Assembly (NCBI RefSeq): GCF_900113415.1
Contig: NZ_FOPH01000007.1
Span: forward strand, 1-64,000
Length of the DNA stretch: 64,000 nt
Direction: 5' to 3'
Source: Oribacterium sp. WCC10
Lineage (GTDB): Bacteria; Bacillota; Clostridia; Lachnospirales; Lachnospiraceae
Shown: positions 1 to 8,692 of the stretch, one piece after another
Position numbering within the stretch: position 1 is the first letter of the stretch
Layout: every line of letters begins with the position of its first letter
Translations under genes and position numbers: made by a program
The notes under the pieces: generated by a model
Told to the model about the DNA's origin: nothing
The model's database searches: none
The model's input: the letters and a program-made list of their open reading frames with translations, nothing else

Positions 1-236
1 AGCTGAAACATCTCCTTTATAATAAGAGCACCTATAATTACGTTAATCGGAGTGTTACGGCGTGAAGGCTGATCACTGTACAATACTCGGAAAGGCTCTT
101 CATCTATAGCTGGAAAAATATTTTCAGAAAAAAATTTAGCCCATGATTTTTCAAGCATTTTTACTTCTCTTTGGGTTAAATTAGAAGTAGAATCAAACAA
201 GCTGATTTGCTGAGATGAATTTGTTGCAAATGACAT
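1..236 (-). mobile_element. IS1182-family transposase, N-terminal fragment (cut by window edge)
   Basis: The minus strand from the ATG at 236 reads open to the window edge (about 78 codons). The visible protein contains the stretch FPAIDEEPFRVLYSD followed by TPINVIIGALIIKEMF, which I recognise as the conserved N-terminus (DUF772-like) of IS1182-type transposases. A GGAGG ribosome site sits 9-10 bases before the ATG and a TATAAT-like box lies near 265. The catalytic DDE part would be outside the window, so intactness cannot be judged. The outer end of the element was not located; it should lie between about 260 and 340, before the first family-B repeat. Confidence 0.8.
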
Positions 237-340
237 AAACTATACCTCCAACAGATCCTATCTCTATTATACTATTTAGAAAAGGTAATGTATTAGGTTT
301 TTAAGGTTCTAGCGCCCCATTTGTCGGGCGACTCATATCA

Positions 341-411
341 TGATGTAAGAGGCAAAAATACCAAATCTTGTGCTTCTACAATGATTTGTGACTTTATGAC
401 ACACCTGAGCA
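341..411 (+). repeat. family-B repeat, solo end (copy B1)
   Basis: Matches, with scattered changes, the right-hand end of the long element at 28227-28503: a GTAAG box, a GGCAAAAATACC segment, then a GATTTGTGACTTTATGAC segment. The same units occur at 22630 in the same orientation. It retains the hairpin layout but has lost perfect pairing, so it is probably an old copy. Confidence 0.65.
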
Positions 412-424
412 CTAATTTCCTTAT

Positions 425-545
425 GGGAACTCTGATTAAAGCGTTTCCCTGGCCGGATTTTCGATGCGAAGCATCAACTTTCTTTGAAAATCCGTGTCCC
501 GACGCCGGATGCTCTGGGGAAACACTGATATAATCAATGCTTCTT
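425..545 (+). repeat. family-A palindromic repeat (copy A1)
   Basis: About 120 bp with three hairpin units: a left arm with GATTAAAGCGTTTCCC, a central unit in which GGATTTTC and GAAAATCC pair around GATGCGAAGCATC, and a right arm GGGGAAACACTGATATAATCA. The same order, reverse-complemented, is found at 16371-16488 and 14207-14329. No open reading frame of note is carried. Confidence 0.8.
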
Positions 546-633
546 TAGATATGTTTACCTAAATGTAACACATTGTTGCATCATTAAGTTCACATATCGC
601 AAACTTATACTAATTGGATTCAGGAGAAAAATA

Positions 634-1251
634 ATGGATATCATTGATATGAAACAAAAACGATTTCAACCGGCAATAGATGCGATGAATGATCTTTTGT
701 CTGATGACGAATTTATGGATGAGGAAGTTCTGATGATCGCCATCGATGGACGTTCTGGAAGTGGAAAGACCACTCTCGCACACTTTCTTGCAGATATGTA
801 CGATGCTAACGTCTTTCATATGGACGACTTTTTCCTCAGAGAAGAACAAAGAACTGAAGAACGTATGTCAGAGATAGGCGGTAATGTAGATTATGAAAGA
901 TTCCGTGAAGAAGTAATGATACCTATATGGTATGGGGATGCAGTCACCTATCGTCCCTTTAACTGCAAGACCATGAAAATAGACAAAGCCATGGAAAAAA
1001 TCATAAAGCCCAAGCGAATCAATATCATCGAAGGTTCCTATAGTCAGCATCCTTACTTTGGAGAACCCTATCAGCTTCGCATATTCTGTGATATAGAGCC
1101 GGAATCTCAGATTGAAAATGTAATCGCACGTGTAGGCGATAACAAAGATCTGATTGAAAAATACAAAACAATATGGATTCCTAAAGAAGATGCTTACATC
1201 AATGAGTTCGATATAGATGAAAACTCAGATGTATACATAAGCTGGGACTGA
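634..1251 (+). CDS. uridine kinase-like P-loop NTPase
   Basis: A 205-residue cytoplasmic protein with a Walker A motif GRSGSGKTT at residues 39-47 and a following HMDDFF (62-67), the arrangement seen in uridine/phosphoribulokinase-type nucleoside kinases. NIIEGSYS near residue 147 resembles the strand that carries the second acidic site of this family. A likely role is phosphorylation of a nucleoside or similar small molecule with ATP; the substrate cannot be fixed from sequence. It stands alone: repeats lie upstream, and a small gene on the other strand ends seven bases after its stop. The start is supported by AGGAG seven to eight bases upstream. Confidence 0.7.
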   Translation: MDIIDMKQKRFQPAIDAMNDLLSDDEFMDEEVLMIAIDGRSGSGKTTLAHFLADMYDANVFHMDDFFLREEQRTEERMSEIGGNVDYERFREEVMIPIWYGDAVTYRPFNCKTMKIDKAMEKIIKPKRINIIEGSYSQHPYFGEPYQLRIFCDIEPESQIENVIARVGDNKDLIEKYKTIWIPKEDAYINEFDIDENSDVYISWD

Positions 1252-1257
1252 CAAATA

Positions 1258-1485
1258 TCATGAAAACAATTTCTGTTCTATAAGCTTGTACATACGTCTA
1301 TGAAATCTTGCTCTATGACGTTTGCGTTCTATCTCTTTTTCAATCTGATACATAAGATATATGCTGCCTGCGCTGATCATATATCCAAGGTATCTCACCT
1401 CATTAAATTCACAAAGAGATGCAACGATTCCAATCACTAACAGAAACTCTACTACGAATTCAAATGTTTTCATATTGATTCTCAT
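1258..1485 (-). CDS. small membrane protein of unknown function
   Basis: About 75 residues. I place the start at the ATG at 1485, not the ATG at 1500, because GGAGG lies just inside the longer frame and eight bases before the 1485 ATG. A hydrophobic stretch at roughly residues 8-24 and a second, weaker one at 30-45 suggest one or two membrane segments, followed by a very basic tail (ERKRHRARFHRR) likely to be cytoplasmic. It converges with the kinase gene. No family is recognised. It could be a short regulator or accessory membrane peptide, but nothing visible shows which. Confidence 0.5.
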   Translation of the reverse strand: MRINMKTFEFVVEFLLVIGIVASLCEFNEVRYLGYMISAGSIYLMYQIEKEIERKRHRARFHRRMYKLIEQKLFS

Positions 1486-1740
1486 GATGATTTCCTCCAT
1501 TGTTTAAACGTCATGTCTTCATGGAAAACTCAAAACAACTGTTCTTAACACTGAATGTATTTTATCACTGTACAAACGTTTTGTAAACAGCTGTTCCCAA
1601 ATATTTGTTTGCAGAATATTTGTTCTTATTCAATCATCTTCGAACTGGATAAAACATATGTTTGTCGGACAGAAATCCGTATTATACCCGAGTTATTCTC
1701 TAACGGATGATACCTGATAAATTGTACGGTCAGAATCTAA

Positions 1741-1786
1741 AAAAGTCTCCGGGAAAAGATCAGATAATCTTCTCCCGGAGACTCTT
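1741..1786 (-). terminator. rho-independent terminator of the GltD-like gene
   Basis: AGTCTCCGGGA pairs with TCCCGGAGACT around a short AT-rich loop; on the minus strand it is followed by a run of T. It lies 90 bases after the stop at 1874. The rest of the gap 1486-1740 holds no coding or structured feature that I can support. Confidence 0.85.
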
Positions 1787-1873
1787 ATTTTATTATGCGG
1801 TTCTCAGAAGCACCACAACTTGTTATTATGCAACATATGCTCACATTTTGTATGTTCTGCGCCTTACAACTTA

Positions 1874-3097
1874 TCAGTCAAGAAGCCCCTGCATATACTT
1901 ATCCATATCATCTGCAATCTGCTTTGATACATTTACAGCTGCTACTACAGTCTTGGCACCGGTTACTACATCACCTGATGCGAATACACCCGGCATAGTA
2001 GTCTCACCGTTCTCATCTGTCTGAAGTGTACCCTTTTCATTGAGAGTAAGTTCCTTATCTCTTGATACAAGACGGTCCTTAGGAACCTGAGAAACTGAGA
2101 TGATAACAAAATCACAAGGAACTTCCACTGCTTCTTCCTTATGCACTGTACTCTTACCATCCTCATCGAATGTTACAGGTGCCATAACGATAGAGTCATC
2201 CTTTATCTCAAGAGGCGACTTGCAATACTCGAACTTAACCCCGTCAAGCTTTGCGTACTCGATTTCCTTGATAGATGCAGCCGCAGTATCTCGTCTGCAA
2301 TAAACGGTAACATTTCTTGCACCTTTACGGATCGCAGTACGTGCAGCATCCATGGCAGCATTACCGGCACCTATGATGGCAACATTCTCTCCGATATGAT
2401 ATACATCAGGATTGTTAAGATAATTGATAGCATAAGCAACATTACCAAAAGTCTCGCCAGGAATACGAAGGTGCTTTGGACGCCATGCTCCGGTTCCGAT
2501 AAATACTGACTTATATCCGTCTGCAAAAAGATCCTTTATGCTTGTTGAACCACCGATATTGAAGTTAGGGCGGAACAGAATTCCAAGCTCATGAAGTCTT
2601 GCTGCATATCTGTCAAGAACAGTTCTCGGAAGACGGAAGTCAGGAATACCGTATCTCATGACACCGCCAAGCTTCTCACGTCCCTCAAATATAGTGATCT
2701 TGTACCCTCTCTGAGCAAGAAGAACCGCGATAGTGATTCCGGCAGGGCCTCCACCGATAACCGCAACTTTCTTACCGTTGTATGGCTTCTTTTCAAGCTT
2801 GATTCTCTCAAAGCATGAATCTGAAATGTAGTTCTCTATAGCAGAGATATGAACCGGAGTTCCCTTGATACCACGAACACAATGACCTTCACACTGCTTC
2901 TCATGATCACATACCAGTGAACATACGATAGAAAGCGGGTTGTTATTGAAAAGCATAACCGCTGCATCCATCATCTGCTCTTCTTTAAGAAGTCTGATCA
3001 TCTCCGGAATGTTTGTATTGATAGGACAACCTGTGCGACAACGTGGATTCTTGCACTGAAGGCAACGATTTGCCTCATCTAAAACATGTACAGCCAT
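1874..3097 (-). CDS. GltD-like NAD(P)-dependent flavoprotein oxidoreductase
   Basis: 407 residues, homologous to the small subunit of NADPH glutamate synthase and its relatives such as NfnB and dihydropyrimidine dehydrogenase subunits. The N-terminus carries two cysteine clusters (Cys12/15/20/24 and Cys59/63/69/73) typical of the 4Fe-4S domain of this family. An FAD-binding GGGPAG lies at 115-120 and a second, NAD(P)-type GAGNAA near 240; the C-terminus has GVFASGDVV, which contacts flavin. Its usual partner (GltB, or a PyrK-like alpha subunit) is not adjacent, so it may act alone or with a distant gene to pass electrons between NAD(P)H and a ferredoxin-type acceptor. The length is somewhat short of the usual 460. 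Good GGAGG before the start. Confidence 0.85.
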   Translation of the reverse strand: MAVHVLDEANRCLQCKNPRCRTGCPINTNIPEMIRLLKEEQMMDAAVMLFNNNPLSIVCSLVCDHEKQCEGHCVRGIKGTPVHISAIENYISDSCFERIKLEKKPYNGKKVAVIGGGPAGITIAVLLAQRGYKITIFEGREKLGGVMRYGIPDFRLPRTVLDRYAARLHELGILFRPNFNIGGSTSIKDLFADGYKSVFIGTGAWRPKHLRIPGETFGNVAYAINYLNNPDVYHIGENVAIIGAGNAAMDAARTAIRKGARNVTVYCRRDTAAASIKEIEYAKLDGVKFEYCKSPLEIKDDSIVMAPVTFDEDGKSTVHKEEAVEVPCDFVIISVSQVPKDRLVSRDKELTLNEKGTLQTDENGETTMPGVFASGDVVTGAKTVVAAVNVSKQIADDMDKYMQGLLD

Positions 3098-3355
3098 AAT
3101 TATCTCCTCCCTGATTTCGGAACTTCAATTATTTTATCTTCTCTATCAGATAAAAATAAAACGATGATTTCCATACGCGAACATAGATAAATTTAATCAC
3201 AAAGGCATTTTTAGTCAATAAAAGTTAATTTATTGACAGAAGGTATAACCTTTAATACATTCAAGCATCATTCTCTGGTATATCCGCTTTCACGACAAAA
3301 CCATAACTTCCCGACAGCAAAATGAAAACCGCCTCCATCAGGCCTTACCTGTTGA

Positions 3356-5014
3356 TCAGGACTTCTTCACACACATTATATCTCTTGTATCCTCAACAGA
3401 TTTTGTATAATGCAGCTTACATCCCATATCGCACATTCTGCCCAGCATTTCAATGCATTTTTCGGTCAGTATCTCTCCCGGAACCACCATCGGGATACCC
3501 GGCGGATAGCAGTAAATATATTCTGCCGAAATATTTCCTGCCGCATCCGGAAAAGAGAAACACTCCGATGAACTTTCGGTTGCTTCCTGAAGAGTCAAAC
3601 TCTGTTCCATCTTAGTGGAAAGAAGTTCGTGATATGCATCAGTATGTCCGTTAAATCCATGTCTATCCCGAAAGTCAACATTGGAATCATGGGATTTATC
3701 TAACCGATCGTCAATGTTATCAACTGCCTCTTCCCGCATTTCCATATCTCTTTCGGATAATACCTTTGATGATAACTCACCTAAGCATCGATTCTCTTTT
3801 CCTGCTTCTGATATCAGCTCTTCTTCCCTGTCAAGTTCAAGGATAGCATCGGCAAATCTCAGTATTTCACCCGGTTCATCTCCGGGACCCGTCATGGCCA
3901 GCCCGTTGTCAGAGAGACTCATCTCAAGTTCAAAACTGAATCTATCCCTCATTATCTTCATTAAGGAGCCACCATCTAAATGGGTATCCCTGCAATTCAC
4001 AAGAAGCTTACTCTTGTCAAAATCATAAAAAACATGTTTCGAACTATTATCTCTACCGTGACACATCACTTTGAAATGCTTTAAGCCCCTGACCTTTTCA
4101 TCGAAACGTTTAAGCATCCCCGACCACTTTGAAAACACCGCCTCTCCACTGTCAAGAATCATCTCAGTACAGGAATCAAGAGATATCATAAGCGGATACG
4201 AAGGCGACGATGTTTCGTAGATATCTATGAAACGGTCCACCGTATCTTCATTTACCAGGTCACTCTTTATATGCAAAAATGCAGTCTGGGTCATACCGAT
4301 AAGCGTCTTGTGGGCAGACTGTACCGCTATGTCAGCGCCGCACTGAATCGCACTCTTTGGAAAGCCTGCTGATTCCACAAGACCAAAGTGAGCTCCATGA
4401 GCTTCATCAACAAAAAGCGGAATACCATGTCTGTGACAAATATCGGCAATTGCTTCTATATCGGAAACCACCCCTTCATAAGTCGGGCTTGTAATGACAA
4501 CACCTCTGCTTTCAGGATAGTCTTCAAGAAGCTTTTCCACCTGACAGGCATCAATATCCGTCAGGATGCCAAACTCCTCATCGTATTGAGGATACAGCCA
4601 GTGTGGAGTAATATTTCTTATCTCTAATGCGTGAAAAACTGATCTATGGCAATTTCTTGCCACGATCAGTTCCCCGTTTAACGGGCATATAGCACTTATT
4701 CCGATAAGATTACCTGAGGTACTTCCATTGACAAGAAATCTGGTCTTATCGGCGCCGAACACTTCAGCCGTACGTTTCATGGATTCCAAAAGAATCCCCT
4801 CGGGGTGATGAAGATCATCAGTCCCGGAAACCTCTGTAAAGTCATACGTCATCGGATTCCCGAAGGTTTTTTCCCTGATCACATCCGGAAAGCAACAGCT
4901 TTCAGAGGTTTCTGATAATGTCATACGCCTTTTATGTCCTGGCATATGCAAAGGATATATGCCCTTTTCATTATATATTTTCAGTTCTTCGAATAAGCTT
5001 TTATTCTGCTTCAT
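3356..5014 (-). CDS. Orn/Lys/Arg decarboxylase family (PLP enzyme)
   Basis: 552 residues of the fold-type I decarboxylase family of Gram-positive bacteria (YaaO/SpeA type). PLP is expected on Lys236 in SAHKT, with the preceding DEAHGAH (203-209) and an N-terminal MPGHK, both hallmarks. The C-terminal domain ends with PPGIPMVVPGE. Which amino acid is used (arginine, lysine or ornithine) is not readable. Between the main domain and the C-terminal domain, around residues 400-480, there is an acidic stretch rich in Glu, Asp and Ser that makes the protein about 60-70 residues longer than usual. Its start lies inside the last 14 bases of the SCIFF maturase gene, indicating translational coupling. 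Confidence 0.85.
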   Translation of the reverse strand: MKQNKSLFEELKIYNEKGIYPLHMPGHKRRMTLSETSESCCFPDVIREKTFGNPMTYDFTEVSGTDDLHHPEGILLESMKRTAEVFGADKTRFLVNGSTSGNLIGISAICPLNGELIVARNCHRSVFHALEIRNITPHWLYPQYDEEFGILTDIDACQVEKLLEDYPESRGVVITSPTYEGVVSDIEAIADICHRHGIPLFVDEAHGAHFGLVESAGFPKSAIQCGADIAVQSAHKTLIGMTQTAFLHIKSDLVNEDTVDRFIDIYETSSPSYPLMISLDSCTEMILDSGEAVFSKWSGMLKRFDEKVRGLKHFKVMCHGRDNSSKHVFYDFDKSKLLVNCRDTHLDGGSLMKIMRDRFSFELEMSLSDNGLAMTGPGDEPGEILRFADAILELDREEELISEAGKENRCLGELSSKVLSERDMEMREEAVDNIDDRLDKSHDSNVDFRDRHGFNGHTDAYHELLSTKMEQSLTLQEATESSSECFSFPDAAGNISAEYIYCYPPGIPMVVPGEILTEKCIEMLGRMCDMGCKLHYTKSVEDTRDIMCVKKS

Positions 5015-6398
5015 TTTCCTGTTCCTGAGCCATCTCGGCTTCAGCCACCTTCATCATGAGAGCACATTCCATTCTCTTACGGAAAAGCTTACATCCATAC
5101 TCATAAACGCCCTTGATATCTCCTGTAGCATGAAGAGCATTGGCTGAACAGCCGCCTGCGCAGTACATTCTTGCCCAGCACTTCTTACACTCAGGGCGGG
5201 AATAAACATTACACTCCTTAAAAGTATCAACAAGGTCTGTGCGATCAACTCCGTCGAAGACATTACCAAGCTTATACTCAGGATCATTTACAAACTGGTG
5301 ACACGGATAGAGATCTCCCCATGCAGTAACTGCCATGTACTCTGTTCCTGATCCGCAGCCTGATACTCTCTTGTATACACAAGGACCATGCTCAAGGTCT
5401 ATCATATAATGATAGAATGTGATCGGCTTTCCATCCTTCTCACGGCGAAGCATATCCTTTGCAAGAATCTCATACTGCTCGTAAAGAACAGGAAGATCTT
5501 CCTCTGTAAGGGTACTTGGACTCTTTCCGTCTGTGACAACAGGCTCCATGGAAAGCTCTGTGAAGCCAAGATCATCTGCCATGTGGAAGATGTCCTTTGT
5601 GAAATCTGTATTGTAGTGAGAGAATGTTCCTCTCATGTAATATGCCTTGTCTCCTCTTGCCTTGACAAACTTCTGGAAGTTTGGAACGATTCGATCATAG
5701 GATCCCTGACCTGCTCGATTCACACGGAATCTGTCATTAACTTCCTTACGTCCGTCAAGAGAAAGAACTACATTGTAACACTCCTTGTTAGCCCACTCGA
5801 TAACTTCGTCTGTAACATTTACTCCGTTAGTGGTAAGAGTGAACCTGAAATTCTTATTATGCTCTTTCTCGATGGATCTGGCATACTCTACTGTCTTCTT
5901 ACATACATCAAAGTTTACAAGAGGCTCACCACCGAAGAAATCCACCTCAAGGTTACGACGGTTTCCGGAATTCTCAACAAGAAAATCGATCGCTCTCTTT
6001 GCTGTCTCAAAAGTCATGAGACCTTCATCACCCTTGAACTTTCCCTGGGAGGCAAAGCAGTAGCTGCAATTGAGATTGCAGGTATGAGCTACAAGAAGAC
6101 AAAGTGCCTTAACTACTGTTGTCTGCTTTTTCAGATAGCCGGCAGCCTTTTCATAGATGTCCTCTGTAAAAAGCTTTCCATTATCCTTTAACTCCTGAAT
6201 ATCTGAAAAAGTATCATCTATATCTTCAGCTGATGCATCCTTATACATCTCTGCAAGTTCTTTTCGGGCTTCATCTACAGACTTTCCCTCGTCGAGAAGA
6301 TGAATAGCATCATATGCCAGATCATCAGTTACATGTACACTTGCACTGTAAACGTCAAGCACAATGTTGTAACCGTTCATTTTATACTGATGTATCAT
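5001..6398 (-). CDS. SCIFF peptide maturase, radical SAM/SPASM enzyme
   Basis: 465 residues. Installs thioether cross-links in the SCIFF peptide encoded just upstream. The radical-SAM cluster motif is Cys107-x3-Cys111-x2-Cys114 in HTCNLNCSYCF; the C-terminal SPASM region has many cysteines (for example CGSGTEY, YPCHQF, CKKCWARMYCAGGC) that would hold auxiliary 4Fe-4S clusters. The N-terminal 90 residues form a RiPP-recognition-like domain that should bind the leader of the precursor. A GGAG site precedes the start. It overlaps the decarboxylase gene by 14 bases. The SCIFF precursor 246 bases upstream, with the right cysteine pattern, makes the assignment secure. Confidence 0.95.
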   Translation of the reverse strand: MIHQYKMNGYNIVLDVYSASVHVTDDLAYDAIHLLDEGKSVDEARKELAEMYKDASAEDIDDTFSDIQELKDNGKLFTEDIYEKAAGYLKKQTTVVKALCLLVAHTCNLNCSYCFASQGKFKGDEGLMTFETAKRAIDFLVENSGNRRNLEVDFFGGEPLVNFDVCKKTVEYARSIEKEHNKNFRFTLTTNGVNVTDEVIEWANKECYNVVLSLDGRKEVNDRFRVNRAGQGSYDRIVPNFQKFVKARGDKAYYMRGTFSHYNTDFTKDIFHMADDLGFTELSMEPVVTDGKSPSTLTEEDLPVLYEQYEILAKDMLRREKDGKPITFYHYMIDLEHGPCVYKRVSGCGSGTEYMAVTAWGDLYPCHQFVNDPEYKLGNVFDGVDRTDLVDTFKECNVYSRPECKKCWARMYCAGGCSANALHATGDIKGVYEYGCKLFRKRMECALMMKVAEAEMAQEQENEAE

Positions 6399-6599
6399 TT
6401 ATACTCCTAATCTCCTTTAAAACAATAAACACCGTATCCATACTCTATCTCCGCACATACATAAGCCCTGCCGCAGGTATCTCTGATTCGCCCTGTAACT
6501 CTGCTGACCGATCCCTGCTGCCATGTCATACAACCTCATTTGACTTCATTTGCAGTCATATGTGACGATGGCATATAGCAAATACTTATACAGTACATT

Positions 6600-6630
6600 A
6601 AAAAGCCGGGGCTTTATCTGCCCCGGCTTA
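6600..6630 (-). terminator. hairpin between SCIFF gene and maturase gene
   Basis: AAGCCGGGGC and GCCCCGGCTT form a ten-base-pair stem followed on the minus strand by five T. It lies right after the SCIFF stop and before the maturase, so it probably lets most transcripts end after the peptide gene and a minority read on into the enzyme. Confidence 0.85.
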
Positions 6631-6643
6631 GCTCACCTGAATA

Positions 6644-6790
6644 TTAAGCGTTCTTGTTCTCGCACTTCTGGTTTGCAATACCGCAGCTTGTCTTGCAAGC
6701 TGACTGGCAAGATGTCTGGCACTCGCCGCATCCGCCCTTCTCTTCTGATCTCTTCATATCTCTAGTATTTAATGTAACGATATGCTTCAT
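6644..6790 (-). CDS. SCIFF ribosomally made peptide precursor (six cysteines in forty-five)
   Basis: A 48-residue gene. It starts MKHIVTLNTRDM and has six cysteines at 21, 24, 28, 32, 36 and 43 with the core GGCGECQTSCQSAC, the classic SCIFF arrangement of Clostridia. The leader is the first 17-20 residues, the core is the rest; the maturase next door is expected to join cysteine sulfurs to alpha-carbons of acceptor residues, commonly threonine in this family. An AGAGGTG ribosome site lies five bases before the ATG, and a consensus promoter lies 50 bases further up. The biological role of SCIFF is not established. Confidence 0.93.
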   Translation of the reverse strand: MKHIVTLNTRDMKRSEEKGGCGECQTSCQSACKTSCGIANQKCENKNA

Positions 6791-6838
6791 TCTAACACCT
6801 CTTTCTTAAATAGGTACTTAATAACTATAAGTACAAAA

Positions 6839-6868
6839 ATTATAACTAGTATGAATATACATTGTCAA
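6839..6868 (-). promoter_or_regulatory. sigma-A promoter of the SCIFF gene
   Basis: Perfect TTGACA (6868-6863) and perfect TATAAT (6844-6839) separated by 18 bases, reading on the minus strand. One of the best promoter matches in the window, suggesting strong constitutive expression of the peptide. Confidence 0.85.
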
Positions 6869-6915
6869 GGAAATTGCTGTTCAATCTTGTACTAACAAAG
6901 AAAATATCCGCTTTT

Positions 6916-7677
6916 TTACTTGCTGTAGATTGGCTCAGCGCCCTCGATAGCTCTGTCAGCTACAGGTGCCTTTGAAGAAATAAGTGCAACACTGCGTCCA
7001 TGAGAGTGATTCTTACAGATATCCATAATCTTTGTGAATGTCTCATTCATAGAACCTGTATGCTCGATAACAACAAGATAATCGAGATTTCCGTTTCTGA
7101 TCATATCTCTAAGGTAACCTTTGGTTACATTATCATTGTTACGCATAGCCATAACAAGTGCATTCTGAAGTTCCTCTGTAACTTCATCCTGACGGACATC
7201 CTGGAATGTTACATCATCATCAGCATGAGCCTTCTCACCTTCCAGACCGCCTTCGATTCCCTTCATTCTGGCACGAAGCTGTGAAATAACAGGACGTGCT
7301 ATGATGAAATCATCTGTTCCGGGATTCACAACAAGGCCGAAAATGCGATCATCACCGAAAGCAAGATCAGCAATCATATCGAACTTGTTTACTTCCGTCT
7401 CTGAATGCTTTATGCTTTTATTCCAGCTCTTAAGCTTCTCCTTACTGGTGAATAATGTATAGAAAGGACGTGCATCCTTAAATGCAACTACTCCGTAAAG
7501 TGTCTTCTTTCCCTCTTTAGGATCTTCTACTGTTCTTGCAGGCATGATGAACTCAGCATTTGAAATAAGCTCCTCTGAAATCACATTCTGTGCTTCCTTA
7601 TCTCTGCCCTCTGACTCCTTGAATCTGTTGATGGCCTCTACGAGCTTCTGATTGGCTCTCTCTGTATAATCTGCCAT
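6916..7677 (-). CDS. SseB-domain protein
   Basis: 253 residues. The N-terminal half (residues 5-135) matches the SseB N-terminal domain pattern: an early helix with LVEAINRFKE, a strand with FIMPA, then ARPFYTLFTSKEKLKSW and a GLVVNPGTDDFII block. The C-terminal part is probably the SseB C-terminal domain or an unrelated alpha/beta extension. Proteins of this kind are widespread in Clostridia and Enterobacteria, with no agreed biochemical function; the Salmonella name refers to serine sensitivity enhancement. No signal peptide or membrane segment. AGGAGG precedes the start. It lies 125 bases upstream of the SCIFF gene, which has its own promoter, so the two need not share a message. Confidence 0.75.
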   Translation of the reverse strand: MADYTERANQKLVEAINRFKESEGRDKEAQNVISEELISNAEFIMPARTVEDPKEGKKTLYGVVAFKDARPFYTLFTSKEKLKSWNKSIKHSETEVNKFDMIADLAFGDDRIFGLVVNPGTDDFIIARPVISQLRARMKGIEGGLEGEKAHADDDVTFQDVRQDEVTEELQNALVMAMRNNDNVTKGYLRDMIRNGNLDYLVVIEHTGSMNETFTKIMDICKNHSHGRSVALISSKAPVADRAIEGAEPIYSK

Positions 7678-7848
7678 ATATAAACCTCCTGGTTAATACA
7701 GATGCAAATGCATTCCGTCGTTTAGCAACATCAGCTTAAAGCATCTGTTTAATATCAATAAACATACCGATGTAGTTTATCATAATTTGCGTTCACTGTC
7801 GATACGCTAATGCTTATATGGCACCTGCAGATTATCTCACATTTACCT

Positions 7849-7898
7849 CTGATGATACCGGGAAAACAATGATTAAAGTGTTTCCCCGGTATCATCAG
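7849..7898 (-). terminator. trpA terminator built from half of a family-A repeat
   Basis: CTGATGATACCGGG pairs perfectly with CCCGGTATCATCAG around AAAACAATGATTAAAGTGTTTCC-type sequence. The loop-side segment GATTAAAGTGTTTCCCCGG is the left arm of the family-A repeats (16450-16488 reverse-complemented). No clear T run follows, so termination strength is uncertain. Confidence 0.6.
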
Positions 7899-7912
7899 AG
7901 CATAATCATCAC

Positions 7913-8692
7913 TTATGAAGCTTTGTGAACCGCGTCAGACATGGCTTTAACCAGTGCTCCGACTTTTTGGGGAGCATTTGCACCCTCTTCAGCCACAATC
8001 TTTACTATGGATGAGCCAACGATGGCTCCGTCACTGAGCGCTGCCATTGATCCGGCCTGCTCAGGACTGGATATACCAAAGCCAACGGCACAAGGTACAT
8101 CTGTATTTTCCTTCACAAGTTTAACCATCGACCCTATATCTGCTGTGATATCCGAACGTTCGCCTGTCACTCCGAGGGATGACACCACATAGATATATCC
8201 CTTTGCTTCCTTTGCTATCATCCTGATTCTGTCATTGGACGCGGGAGTTATCATCGATATAAGTTCAACCCCGTATCTGTCGCAGATTTCCTCAAAATCC
8301 CCTTTTTCCTCATAAGGAACATCAGGAAGTATCAATCCGCTTACTCCTGCTTCCGAAGCCGCTTTCATAAACTTCTCTGTACCGTAGGAGAAGACAACAT
8401 TAGCATAAGTCATATAAAGAAACGGTACATCAACTTCTTTACGGAGTTCTTTTGTAAATTCAAATATCTTATCTGTAGTCACTCCGCTTTTAAGTGCTCT
8501 GTTATCAGCCTCCATGATCACCGGACCCTCAGCTGTAGGATCTGAAAAAGGTATACCAAGTTCAATGATATCGGCTCCGTTTTTCACCATCTCAAGGACA
8601 CAGGCTCTTGTGGTTTCAAGATCCGGATCTCCGCAGGTTATAAATGGAATAAATGCTTTATGGTCTTTAAATGCTTCTGTGATTCTGCTCAT
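7913..8692 (-). CDS. trpA: tryptophan synthase alpha chain
   Basis: 259 residues, normal length. Cleaves indole-3-glycerol phosphate to indole and glyceraldehyde 3-phosphate; the indole is channelled to TrpB. The catalytic acid pair is Glu44 and Asp51 in [14 protein letters not shown], and the phosphate-binding end has GFGIS and GAIVGSSIV. The start ATG overlaps the trpB stop (ATGA) with GGGGAGG upstream, the usual translationally coupled B-A arrangement. It is the last gene of the T-box-controlled trp operon. Confidence 0.97.
   Translation of the reverse strand: MSRITEAFKDHKAFIPFITCGDPDLETTRACVLEMVKNGADIIELGIPFSDPTAEGPVIMEADNRALKSGVTTDKIFEFTKELRKEVDVPFLYMTYANVVFSYGTEKFMKAASEAGVSGLILPDVPYEEKGDFEEICDRYGVELISMITPASNDRIRMIAKEAKGYIYVVSSLGVTGERSDITADIGSMVKLVKENTDVPCAVGFGISSPEQAGSMAALSDGAIVGSSIVKIVAEEGANAPQKVGALVKAMSDAVHKAS

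Noticed and set aside
321-533. 70-codon plus-strand frame
   Set aside because: Runs through the two dispersed repeats and its sequence derives from their palindromes; not a gene.
5388-6191. 267-codon open frame on the plus strand
   Set aside because: It is antisense to the SCIFF maturase, which has clear radical-SAM motifs; the shadow frame has no ribosome site and no recognisable domain.
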